A stretch of DNA of 31,444 nucleotides. Origin: JAEUTH01 sp044230205 (GTDB lineage Bacteria; Bacteroidota; Bacteroidia; AKYH767-A; OLB10). A model generated the notes under the pieces. That model ran no database searches. It saw nothing but the letters and a program-made list of their open reading frames with translations, and was not told the DNA's origin. A program made the position numbers and the translations under genes. Location of the stretch: the NCBI GenBank assembly GCA_044230205.1, contig JBGARN010000037.1, positions 1-31,444 of the forward strand, read 5' to 3'. Positions 16,920-24,090 of the stretch are shown here, one piece after another (the first letter of the stretch is position 1; each line of letters starts with the position of its first letter).

Positions 16920-17153
16920 ATGAAAAAAGCAATGGTTTTGGCTGCATTAGCAACGCTTACAGGTGCAGTAATGGCAAATAACTTACCGGTGGATCAAAGT
17001 CAATCGAAACAGGTAACAAAGAAAACTCAAGGCAGTACGACTAATACTGAATCCAACAAAAAAGTTAAATCAGTGCCTGTCAAATCTTCTGAAACCAAAC
17101 AGAATAAGCCGGTTATACAAAAGAGTAACACATCAGGTAAAACGCCTAAGTGA
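16920..17153 (+). CDS. small exported Lys/Ser/Thr-rich protein
   Basis: The 77-residue product has a signal peptide (MKKAMVLAALATLTGAVMAN, cleavage after about residue 19). The mature part of about 57 residues is made almost entirely of Lys, Ser, Thr, Gln, Asn and Val, with no aromatic residues and no Cys after the signal. It is strongly basic and very likely unfolded in the periplasm. I do not recognise a family. It has a strong terminator 30 bp downstream and a 267-bp upstream region, so it is a single-gene unit. Low-complexity basic periplasmic peptides of this kind could bind nucleic acid, peptidoglycan or acidic lipids, but this is a guess. Confidence 0.65.
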   Translation: MKKAMVLAALATLTGAVMANNLPVDQSQSKQVTKKTQGSTTNTESNKKVKSVPVKSSETKQNKPVIQKSNTSGKTPK

Positions 17154-17183
17154 ATTTAGTATCATAAATGAGTTTTAGTTTTT

Positions 17184-17219
17184 AATCCTGTCGGTTAATA
17201 ACCGGCAGGATTTTTTTTT
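17184..17219 (+). terminator. rho-independent terminator after the small basic exported protein
   Basis: AATCCTGTCGGTT (17184-17196) pairs with AACCGGCAGGATT (17200-17212) over 13 bp with one G-T wobble and a 3-base loop. It is followed at once by eight or more T residues. Confidence 0.93.
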
Positions 17220-17250
17220 ATTGTATAACTTCATAGGGTTAGCTTAACTT

Positions 17251-17277
17251 TTGTATAAAATAAAAAGTTTAAGTTTG
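17251..17277 (+). promoter_or_regulatory. promoter of the five-gene envelope operon
   Basis: TTG (17251-17253) is followed after 16 bases by TAAGTTTG (17270-17277), an exact match to the Bacteroidota TAnnTTTG -7 box, 34 bp before the first ATG at 17312. It lies directly after the upstream terminator, marking the start of a new transcription unit. Confidence 0.55.
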
Positions 17278-17311
17278 AGTTTTAATACTCATATTTATTT
17301 ACGCTCTGTTA

Positions 17312-18190
17312 ATGAATTGGTCATTGCCTAAAATAGTTTTGTTGTTAACTGCTTTGTCGGCATTATTTTCGGGTTGCAGGAAATACGAAGAGGAAATAAT
17401 TAAGAACAACGAAGCCCCACCTGATAATACGGTTTCATTAACCACCATTGAAAATTACATTAATAAATCTTACATCAGTGTTTTGGGACGTGAGCCCGAC
17501 AGCCTTGAATTCGAAACAGCTTATAATGCTCTGAAAGCGGGTAACCTCAGCTTCACCTCAAGGGACAATTTTCTTAATTCCATATTAAATCAGCCTGAGT
17601 ACAACGCGCACATTTATAACATTAATAATATCGATTTGCTTAACAACCTTGATACCAATGAAATTACTACACACATAAACCTGTTTCAGTTTTTACTTAC
17701 AGATTCTTCATACGCCCCTTTCTGGAATATTATTCAATATGAAATTGACAGGCTTATTACCATGCAGCAAATTACCTATCAGCTGCAAAATGGCACTGCA
17801 GACGTAGTTGACTTACACCACGCATTTGTCAATAATTATTTTTACGATCAGATCAATATGGGTTCATTAAACTTTGTGGTAAGCATGTACCAGAATTTTC
17901 TCAGGCGATACCCATCAAACGATGAGCTTGATGAGGGGATAGCAATGGTGGATGGCAATTATGCCATTGTGTTTTCTCAAACCGGCCATAGTAAAGATGA
18001 TTTTATGAATATATTTTTCACGTCAACAGATTATTATGAAGGCCAGGTTCGCGATTTATACTTACGTTACCTGTTTCGCGAACCAAGTACTACAGAAGCA
18101 ACACAGTTAACAATTGAATACAAAAACAGCGGCAACTATAAGCAACTGCAAAAAGCAATATTGAGAACAGATGAATTTATCGGTATATAA
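17312..18190 (+). CDS. lipoprotein with three DUF4214-like repeats
   Basis: The 292-residue product has a lipoprotein signal peptide ending LFSGC (Cys22) followed by RKYEEE. Three repeats share a pattern of hydrophobic-xx-Y-xx-hydrophobic-(G/R)-R-x-P-S/D-x-x-E and end in an (S/T)-x-(E/D)-(Y/F) motif: residues 49-98 (YISVLGREPDSLEF ... ILNQPEYN), 188-243 (YQNFLRRYPSNDEL ... FFTSTDYY) and 245-291 (YLRYLFREPSTTEA ... ILRTDEF). This resembles the DUF4214 repeat of secreted proteins. It is the first gene of a five-gene operon and overlaps the next by 20 bp, so translation is likely coupled. The DUF4214 assignment needs a profile search; function is unknown. Confidence 0.7.
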   Translation: MNWSLPKIVLLLTALSALFSGCRKYEEEIIKNNEAPPDNTVSLTTIENYINKSYISVLGREPDSLEFETAYNALKAGNLSFTSRDNFLNSILNQPEYNAHIYNINNIDLLNNLDTNEITTHINLFQFLLTDSSYAPFWNIIQYEIDRLITMQQITYQLQNGTADVVDLHHAFVNNYFYDQINMGSLNFVVSMYQNFLRRYPSNDELDEGIAMVDGNYAIVFSQTGHSKDDFMNIFFTSTDYYEGQVRDLYLRYLFREPSTTEATQLTIEYKNSGNYKQLQKAILRTDEFIGI

Positions 18191-18725
18191 ATTAAAAGGT
18201 ATCTTTTTAAAATTAGTCTACAAAATTAGGCTTAGCTGCTTAAGTATAGTCCAACTTTTATTTTGGATTAGTATTTCTATGCTTATTGCTTGTACAAAAG
18301 AAAAGGTTTACACCTATGAAGTTAATCCTGTAACGGTAAGCGAAGATGGCAACACCAAACAGCATGTAAAGACAACACTTGAATTTATTTCAATTGCTTA
18401 CAGCGATTTATTTGGAACTTCAATTACTTCTGCTGAATTGCAAAAGCTGAACATTGCTTACACATCATTCGGAGATAAGAAACTGATAGAGGATATGATA
18501 ATCAGAAATTTTTTGAATACACCGGGTGTTAAAATTCCAACCGTAGCTTCAATGAAAAGTAATGCAGACTCTTTTGTTATTGATACCTATAAGAAGTTAT
18601 TTAACCGCACGCCAGATGAATTCGAAAAATATTTTCTTACTAATATGATTAATACAAATACTGCAATAACTCCTGAAATGATCTACTACAGTATGATGAC
18701 ATCAAATGAATACAGGTATTATTAA
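18171..18725 (+). CDS. lipoprotein with two DUF4214-like repeats
   Basis: This 184-residue product overlaps the upstream stop by 20 bp. A long N-terminal segment leads to a hydrophobic stretch and the lipobox MLIAC (Cys41), followed by TKEK. The mature part holds two copies of the repeat seen in the preceding gene: residues 71-119 (ISIAYSDLFGTSITSAELQ ... IRNFLNTPG) and 135-184 (VIDTYKKLFNRTPDEFE ... MMTSNEY). It thus looks like a shorter paralogue. A start later than 18171 would destroy the signal region, so the long N-terminus is kept. No enzyme motif is seen. It lies 23 bp before the DUF1501-like gene and is probably a surface or periplasmic partner of it. Confidence 0.65.
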   Translation: MNLSVYKLKGIFLKLVYKIRLSCLSIVQLLFWISISMLIACTKEKVYTYEVNPVTVSEDGNTKQHVKTTLEFISIAYSDLFGTSITSAELQKLNIAYTSFGDKKLIEDMIIRNFLNTPGVKIPTVASMKSNADSFVIDTYKKLFNRTPDEFEKYFLTNMINTNTAITPEMIYYSMMTSNEYRYY

Positions 18726-18748
18726 CTCTTAAAGAACAAGAATTATAA

Positions 18749-20059
18749 GTGAAAAGAAGAACATTCATTAAGAGAACAGGTCTTACAGCCACCGCAGCTG
18801 TTGCTTTTCCGTATCTATTACCATCGGGCAGACTATTTGCAGCATCAGGTGCCCGTAAAGCGAACCATGTGGTTTTTTGTCTCTATGCCGGTGGGGTTCG
18901 AAACCTTGAGTCAGTTCATAAGCAGGATGGAAACCTGATGACTGCAATATTAAATGGCAATGAATCCATAAGCCCTGATATATTACCAGGCCTGCAGTCA
19001 TTACCCTCATCACCATTAAGCACACCGTTACAAAATTACGGCACTTTGTTCAAGGAGTTCAGGTATGCTTCCGGTCCAACAGGACATTACAATGGCCATA
19101 CAACTGCTATAACGGGAACTTATACGCAGGTTGATTTAAATATAAAAGCCAATCCTGCCAATCCCACTATTTTTGAGTTGTACCGCAAACACAATTCACC
19201 TCAACAAACTGCCCTGAACAGTTGGTGGGTTTCAAATACTATTGGTCCTTATGTTGCACTTAATTACAGTACTTACCCGGGATATGGTGCTGCTTATGGT
19301 GCAAATTTTATATGCCCCAATACTTTAATCAGCGCTGAGGGTTATGATGTTCTTGGCAACATGAAAACATTTACAAGCACAGAGCAGGCTGTTATTAAAA
19401 ACATAAAAGATTTTATGGATAAAAATTTTGCTTCACAATATGTTGAAGGTAATGCCGGTGTAACCAATACCATTGGCGATTCCTACCAGTTGCAAAATTT
19501 TATTACAGATGCATTTAATAAAGCAATTACCGGGCAGTATAATAATCCATGGATGCTTCCCAACCCTGCAGTTATGAATGGTGATATGTATAATATATTC
19601 TTTGCTGAAGAAATATTAAAACAGTTTAAGCCTGAATTGCTGGTGGTTAATATGCAGGACGTAGATATTTGTCATTCTAATTTTACGCAGTATGCCAATA
19701 ATTTGCGCAAAGCCGATTATGCTGTTGCACATCTCTGGAATACGATTCAGTCAACACCGGGGCTGGCAAATGATACCATACTTATTGTTGCTCCTGAACA
19801 TGGTCGCAACTTTAATCCTAATAGCATAACAGATGCCTATGGACGTAAAGCACTTGATCATACAAGTGATAATACATCACGCGAAATTTTTTGTCTTATT
19901 GTTGGCCCCCCTTCGGTGGTAAAACAAGGAATTACTATTGATACCGTAACGGGTGAAAGTATTGACATCGTTCCTACTATTGCTAATATTTTAGGCTTTG
20001 ATTCCAATATACCACAGGGAATTCTTAGTGGCTCCGTTCTTAACCAGGCATTTATTTAA
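18749..20059 (+). CDS. Tat-exported DUF1501-like protein (alkaline phosphatase/sulfatase fold)
   Basis: The start must be GTG, because a stop codon lies directly before it in frame and no ATG follows near. The 436-residue product begins KRRTFIKRTGLTATAAVAFP, a twin-arginine signal, so it folds (and likely binds metal) before export. Ligands typical of the DUF1501 branch of the alkaline phosphatase superfamily are visible: MQDVDICHS (Asp304, Asp306, His309), APEHGRN (Glu350, His351) and LDHTSD (Asp370, His371), with GHYNGHTTAITG nearer the N-terminus. The final segment SIDIVPTIANILGF matches sulfatase-like enzymes. Such proteins are often encoded next to DUF1800 or cytochrome-like partners in other phyla. 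Substrate is unknown. Confidence 0.75.
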   Translation: MKRRTFIKRTGLTATAAVAFPYLLPSGRLFAASGARKANHVVFCLYAGGVRNLESVHKQDGNLMTAILNGNESISPDILPGLQSLPSSPLSTPLQNYGTLFKEFRYASGPTGHYNGHTTAITGTYTQVDLNIKANPANPTIFELYRKHNSPQQTALNSWWVSNTIGPYVALNYSTYPGYGAAYGANFICPNTLISAEGYDVLGNMKTFTSTEQAVIKNIKDFMDKNFASQYVEGNAGVTNTIGDSYQLQNFITDAFNKAITGQYNNPWMLPNPAVMNGDMYNIFFAEEILKQFKPELLVVNMQDVDICHSNFTQYANNLRKADYAVAHLWNTIQSTPGLANDTILIVAPEHGRNFNPNSITDAYGRKALDHTSDNTSREIFCLIVGPPSVVKQGITIDTVTGESIDIVPTIANILGFDSNIPQGILSGSVLNQAFI

Positions 20060-20071
20060 AAAATAATTACG

Positions 20072-21067
20072 TTGAAATTTCAACACAGGAAATATTTCAA
20101 TTACGCTTTTGCAACAATAGTGGTGGCAATAGTTCTATTATCATGTAAGAAGAATTCCACCCCCGATAATCCTTACGATGAGGTAGATTATAGCGCCAAC
20201 CCTGTTCCGGTTGACACAACTGATCCGGCATCAATACAGGGTTTACACAAAAATATTTTTTCAACGCGATGTGCAATGCCGGGATGCCATGACGGAAATT
20301 TTGAACCTGATTTCAGAACGGTACAATCAACCTACTCTACTCTGGTTTACCGAAAAACTATAAAAAATGACAGCGTAAACACTTTCAAATACCGTGTTGT
20401 TCCTTATGACACTGCACTTTCATGGCTGCACGAAAGGCTGGTGACTGATGATGCGGTATTAGGACAAATGCCATTGTATTCAACTCCGTTATCTCAGCAG
20501 GAGATGAGCAATGTGAATAAGTGGATCATGCAGGGCGCAAAAGATATTTTTGGAAATACTGCTGTAATGCCTGTTTTACCCAATATGCCACCGCAGGTAA
20601 TAGGCTATGGAGCATTTAGCGGAAACACACAAATTGACACCAACAGGCAAAATAACTTATTCTATAATCCATTTATAATTAGCGATACAACCAACTTTGT
20701 TCTTGCATTTTTAATTGCTGATGATAGTACCTCTATTCAGAATTTAACCATCAATCAATTGAAGATTTCCACTTCAAAAAACGATTTCAGCTCGGCAATC
20801 GTATTTAATACTCAATACATCAATATTCCCGGTGCAGGCGAAATATGGTTTGCACAAATCATATCATCAACTTTACCTAAGAATACACAACTATTTATGC
20901 GCTATTATGTAGGCGATGGACTTCCGGCTAACAATATTGAATATCCAAATAATCAAACGCTAACAATATTGAATATCCAAATAATCAAACTCAGGACTAT
21001 TATAAAGGTTACTACTCTTTTATCGTGCAATAGAATCGAATGGAATTTTCAATTATCAAAAACATAA
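20072..21067 (+). CDS. CxxxxCH c-type cytochrome lipoprotein, C-terminus altered by a tandem duplication
   Basis: The start is TTG: the previous gene's stop is in the same frame 12 bp upstream and no ATG is available. The lipobox is VLLSC (Cys25). Residues 67-73 read C-A-M-P-G-C-H, a CxxxxCH heme motif, and GQMPLYSTPLSQQEM...WIMQGA (Met133 as likely distal ligand) follows as in membrane-anchored cytochromes of this class. The rest, 160-309, is probably a beta-sandwich. An exact 32-bp repeat at 20927-20990 shifts the frame. Without the second copy the protein would end after 309 residues with QDYYKGYYSFIVQ and a stop at 21031-21033, 6 bp before the next gene. As it stands it ends at 331 residues with an unrelated tail and overlaps that gene by 28 bp. 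Confidence 0.75.
   Translation: MKFQHRKYFNYAFATIVVAIVLLSCKKNSTPDNPYDEVDYSANPVPVDTTDPASIQGLHKNIFSTRCAMPGCHDGNFEPDFRTVQSTYSTLVYRKTIKNDSVNTFKYRVVPYDTALSWLHERLVTDDAVLGQMPLYSTPLSQQEMSNVNKWIMQGAKDIFGNTAVMPVLPNMPPQVIGYGAFSGNTQIDTNRQNNLFYNPFIISDTTNFVLAFLIADDSTSIQNLTINQLKISTSKNDFSSAIVFNTQYINIPGAGEIWFAQIISSTLPKNTQLFMRYYVGDGLPANNIEYPNNQTLTILNIQIIKLRTIIKVTTLLSCNRIEWNFQLSKT
20927..20990 (+). repeat. exact 32-bp tandem duplication inside the cytochrome gene
   Basis: Bases 20927-20958 (GCTAACAATATTGAA...) are repeated without change at 20959-20990. Because 32 is not a multiple of three, the second copy is read in another frame. The first copy encodes ANNIEYPNNQ in frame; the second would encode the same residues only in the shifted frame, which then continues QDYYKGYYSF to a stop. 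This identifies the shorter form as ancestral. Confidence 0.95.
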
Positions 21068-21510
21068 ATAAAGCAATCATACTGATTGCAGGTGTTGGAG
21101 TGCTTTATTTTTTCAGCTCCTGTAAAAAAGAAAAACCAGAGACCAATATTGTTCCTGAAATTACATTTGTTCAAATTACACCTACAACCGTAAAAGAGTA
21201 CAGTGATTCACTCGTAATCACTATTTCATATAAAGATGGCGATGGTGATTTAGGAGAGAATAACCCTGATACAAAGAATTTATTTTTAACCGACAACCGC
21301 ATCGGAATTACCTATGCTTACCGCATAAAACAGCTTGCTCCGTCAGGTTCAGAAATTAGCATAACAGGCGAATTGAATGTTGTATTACCTCAGCTGGCTA
21401 TTACAGACAGCAGTAATTCGCAACAAGCCACATTTAGTATATATGTAAAAGACAGGGCGCTGAATCAGAGTAATATTATCACTACCCCGGCAGTTACCAT
21501 ATACCGGTAA
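21040..21510 (+). CDS. small lipoprotein with an acidic DGDGD loop
   Basis: The 156-residue product has a lipoprotein signal peptide ending FFSSC (Cys28), followed by KKEK. Residues 64-80 read SYKDGDGDLGENNPDTK, an Asp-rich loop like those that bind calcium, between predicted beta-strands; the C-terminal part also looks all-beta (ATFSIYVKDRALNQS...). It is the last gene of the five-gene envelope operon. It now overlaps the end of the cytochrome frame by 28 bp, but the original spacing was 6 bp. Similar small beta-rich lipoproteins are widespread in Bacteroidota without a known function. Confidence 0.7.
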   Translation: MEFSIIKNINKAIILIAGVGVLYFFSSCKKEKPETNIVPEITFVQITPTTVKEYSDSLVITISYKDGDGDLGENNPDTKNLFLTDNRIGITYAYRIKQLAPSGSEISITGELNVVLPQLAITDSSNSQQATFSIYVKDRALNQSNIITTPAVTIYR

Positions 21511-21554
21511 AACAGGCAGGTAAAAGTTTTTTAAATACAACTCGCAACTAATAA

Positions 21555-21562
21555 TATATTTG
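21555..21562 (+). promoter_or_regulatory. -7 promoter element (TATATTTG) of accA
   Basis: TATATTTG matches TAnnTTTG exactly and lies 22 bp before the accA ATG. A T-rich run (21526-21532) occupies the -33 area without a clear TTG. It suggests that accA is transcribed apart from the envelope operon. Confidence 0.5.
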
Positions 21563-21584
21563 CCCACCCCAAACGAAATAAACA

Positions 21585-22547
21585 ATGAGCAAAATCCTGT
21601 TAGATTTCGAAAAGCCGATTGCTACCCTGCAGGAACAATTGGATAAAGCAAAACAGATTGCGGAAAAAGGCAAGGTTGATACTTCAGGCTTAATAGCTGA
21701 ACTTGAAGCTAAAATTGTATCAACCAAAAAGGAAGTTTACAATAAGCTTAATGCATGGCAACGTGTGCAACTCTCGCGCCATCCCGAAAGGCCTTATTCC
21801 TTAGATTACATTCAGGCTATTACAGAAGGCAACTTTATTGAGCTGTTTGGTGACAGAACTGTAAAGGATGATAAAGCTATGGTGGGAGGATTTGGCAAGG
21901 TTGATGGACAAACAATCATGTTTATAGGGCAGCAAAAAGGAAATACCACAAAACTGCGTCAGTACCGGAATTTTGGTATGCCTAATCCGGAAGGATATCG
22001 TAAAGCACTCAGGTTAATGAAACTTGCAGAAAAGTTTGGAAAACCTGTTGTTACCCTCATTGATACACCCGGTGCTTACCCCGGCCTGGAAGCAGAAGAA
22101 CGTGGTCAGGGTGAAGCCATTGCCCGTAACCTCCTGGAAATGTCGGTGCTGAAAGTACCTGTAATTTGCATTATTATTGGCGAAGGTGCTTCAGGCGGTG
22201 CATTAGGAATTGGTATTGGCGATAAAGTGCTCATGCTTGAAAATACATGGTATTCTGTTATTTCTCCTGAATCCTGTTCTTCCATTTTATGGCGCAACTG
22301 GGATAATAAAGAAAAAGCGGCAGAAGCACTGAAATTAACTGCTACTGACATGCTTGCGCAAAAGCTCATTGACGGTATTTTACCTGAACCTTTAGGTGGC
22401 GCTCATGCTAATCCACCTGAAATATTTGAAACCGTTAAAAAAGCTGTTCTCGAAAATTTAAAAACACTTCACAAAATTCCTGTTGACAAGCTGGTTAAAT
22501 CGCGCATTGAAAAATTCAGTTCAATGGGCGTTTATAATGAAGGTTAG
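21585..22547 (+). CDS. accA: acetyl-CoA carboxylase carboxyltransferase subunit alpha
   Basis: The 320-residue product has the AccA layout: a helical N-terminus (LDFEKPIATLQEQLDKAKQI), RVQLSRHPERPYSLDYI, GDRTVKDDKAMVGGFG, the biotin/CoA-site loops FGKPVVTLIDTPGAYPGLEAEERGQGEAIA and IGEGASGGALGIGIGD, and SVISPESCSSILWR. With AccD it moves the carboxyl group from biotin-BCCP to acetyl-CoA in the first step of fatty acid synthesis. Length is normal. Its own -7 box and a downstream bidirectional terminator isolate it from both neighbours. Confidence 0.97.
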   Translation: MSKILLDFEKPIATLQEQLDKAKQIAEKGKVDTSGLIAELEAKIVSTKKEVYNKLNAWQRVQLSRHPERPYSLDYIQAITEGNFIELFGDRTVKDDKAMVGGFGKVDGQTIMFIGQQKGNTTKLRQYRNFGMPNPEGYRKALRLMKLAEKFGKPVVTLIDTPGAYPGLEAEERGQGEAIARNLLEMSVLKVPVICIIIGEGASGGALGIGIGDKVLMLENTWYSVISPESCSSILWRNWDNKEKAAEALKLTATDMLAQKLIDGILPEPLGGAHANPPEIFETVKKAVLENLKTLHKIPVDKLVKSRIEKFSSMGVYNEG

Positions 22548-22567
22548 ATAATTATAATGCCAAATAA

Positions 22568-22599
22568 AAAAGCGGAAACCAGTTTTGATTTCCGCTTTT
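22568..22599. terminator. bidirectional terminator between accA and the convergent gene
   Basis: AAAAGCGGAAA (22568-22578) pairs perfectly with TTTCCGCTTTT (22589-22599) around a 10-base loop. T-rich tracts lie on both sides, so it can serve accA (plus) and the gene at 22621-23061 (minus). Confidence 0.9.
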
Positions 22600-22620
22600 C
22601 TTTTGGATACAAATTCATTT

Positions 22621-23061
22621 TTATTTTCCAACAATTGAAACCACAAGGTTGGGCAATTTCTGATCCTGGTTTTCTGCATTAACATAAATTATGTTCTTAA
22701 GAAAAACTGAGTCCCCCTCCTTAAGATTCTCTATTGCTTTGCGCGCAAGTATTGGCATTCCGCCTTCTCCAGTTCCGTAATCCTGGCTCAGGAACGGCTC
22801 TTTTTGTATAACATTAATATCAAAACTCTTCAGCTTGTATTTTACATTATTATCACCTTTTACAAGCGGCACCGAATCGCACCATGCCAATAGCTGAGTA
22901 ACAGTAAGTTTATTATTTGCAGTTTCGCCTAACAGTATGCTGCATTTTGTCGGAGCCTTGGGCACCACCGATTTTTTATCGGGTACTTTTTTATTCTGTG
23001 CGTTAATTGAAAATGAAGCCGCAACCAGCAGCAATAAGCAAAAAATTGTTTTTCTTATCAT
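22621..23061 (-). CDS. exported protein resembling the GldM C-terminal domain
   Basis: The 146-residue protein has a signal peptide (hydrophobic to about residue 20, cleavage after INA-Q) and then a Lys/Pro linker. Residues 75-145 read YKLKSFDINVIQ... ARKAIENLKEGDSVFLKNIIYVNAENQDQKLPNLVVSI. The order of a 'K-x-x-S-F' strand, an A-I-x-x-L-K-x-G-D helix-turn, F-L-x-N-I strand and a final K-L-P-x-L-V-V strand recalls the terminal domain of GldM-type proteins of type IX secretion and gliding. Here it stands alone, without the coiled-coil and repeat domains of GldM (about 500 residues). This resemblance is by eye. A TAnnTTTG box precedes it and a strong terminator follows. Confidence 0.55.
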   Translation of the reverse strand: MIRKTIFCLLLLVAASFSINAQNKKVPDKKSVVPKAPTKCSILLGETANNKLTVTQLLAWCDSVPLVKGDNNVKYKLKSFDINVIQKEPFLSQDYGTGEGGMPILARKAIENLKEGDSVFLKNIIYVNAENQDQKLPNLVVSIVGK

Positions 23062-23085
23062 GTTTTTAAGTTTTTAAGTGCAGGC

Positions 23086-23093
23086 CAAAGCTA
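23086..23093 (-). promoter_or_regulatory. -7 promoter element (TAGCTTTG) of the GldM-C-like gene
   Basis: The minus strand reads TAGCTTTG, an exact TAnnTTTG match, 24 bp before the ATG at 23061. No TTG was found at the expected upstream distance. Confidence 0.48.
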
Positions 23094-23140
23094 CTAAAGT
23101 GATTAAACATCTTTAATAAATTTTTGATGAGTATGGTCAT

Positions 23141-23171
23141 AAAAAAACGCACCCGCTTAAATCAGGTGCGT
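23141..23171 (-). terminator. terminator of the nrnA-FKBP cluster
   Basis: On the minus strand ACGCACC (23165-23171) pairs with GGTGCGT (23147-23153) across an 11-base loop, followed by seven T residues. It lies 22 bp after the stop of the FKBP gene. Confidence 0.85.
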
Positions 23172-23193
23172 AATTTTATAAAAGACATAAATA

Positions 23194-24063
23194 TTATTTG
23201 GTAGCTACAGCATTTTTTGCCTTAATAACCTTAACCAATTCCACTTCAAACATTAATGGAGTGGATGGTGGAATTACAGGAGGATAACCGGTAGTACCAT
23301 AAGCAAGAGATGATGGAATGATAAAATTAGCTTTACCGCCTTCTTTCATTAACAAGAATCCTTCTTCCCAGCCTGGTATTACCTGCATTTGACCCATAAC
23401 AAATGTTATAGGACCACCGCCATTTGACGACTGATCGAATACCCTTCCATCTAAAAACTTACCTACATAGTTTGTTCTTACTGAATCTCCTTCAACGGGT
23501 GAGGCTCCTGTTCCTGCAAGCGTTTCAACATAATACAATCCGCTTGGTCTTGCCGGAACAGTAATACCATTTGATGTAATAAAGTCTTTCAGCTTTTTAT
23601 CCTCTGCGTTTTTAAGCATAGCAGCTCTTTGCTCTTCAGTCATGATTGAATGCATCTTTACTTCGAACTTTATTTTATCTCCCTTCTTGAAAAATGGGGG
23701 CAGTTCCTGCCCAATTGTTTTAAGGAAGAACGAATCAGCTGATGCAATAAATGTTGCGCTATCTCCTGCACTTAACATCATCATTCCTTCTTCAATGCAA
23801 CCTTTGCAGGTTGGTTTTGAAAGTTTAACAACAGCACCTGTATCGCGTGTTATTGATGAAAAGAAAACAGAATCGCTATCATTTTTAACTTTTTTATAAA
23901 TGATATCGCATCGCATTATCTCTCCTTCTTTAGGTTTAGGTCCGCTGTTATTAGTATATATCATATATTCTAAACCACCTTCGGTTTTTTGAAAACCTTT
24001 CTTGCACGAAGCCATGGAAATTGCAGCGGTAACAAATCCCAGGTAAACAAATAATTTTCTCAT
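23194..24063 (-). CDS. FKBP-type peptidyl-prolyl isomerase lipoprotein with a degenerate second FKBP domain
   Basis: The 289-residue product has the lipobox SMASC (Cys20). Residues 170-280 form a clear FKBP domain: GDSVRTNYVGKFLDGRVFDQS, VIPGWEEGFLLMKEGGKANFIIPSSLAYG and PPSTPLMFEVELVKV, keeping the Tyr, Asp, Phe, Ile and Trp of the active site. Residues 45-145 look like a second, decayed FKBP fold (EGEIMRCDIIYKK ... FKKGDKIKFEVKMHSI) without the catalytic set and with a C86-K-G-C89 pair in the middle. It is the last gene of a minus-strand cluster, 27 bp after a second FKBP gene, and likely helps fold envelope proteins. Confidence 0.88.
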   Translation of the reverse strand: MRKLFVYLGFVTAAISMASCKKGFQKTEGGLEYMIYTNNSGPKPKEGEIMRCDIIYKKVKNDSDSVFFSSITRDTGAVVKLSKPTCKGCIEEGMMMLSAGDSATFIASADSFFLKTIGQELPPFFKKGDKIKFEVKMHSIMTEEQRAAMLKNAEDKKLKDFITSNGITVPARPSGLYYVETLAGTGASPVEGDSVRTNYVGKFLDGRVFDQSSNGGGPITFVMGQMQVIPGWEEGFLLMKEGGKANFIIPSSLAYGTTGYPPVIPPSTPLMFEVELVKVIKAKNAVATK

Positions 24064-24090
24064 TCTTTTTTATTTTAGTTATTGTTATGA

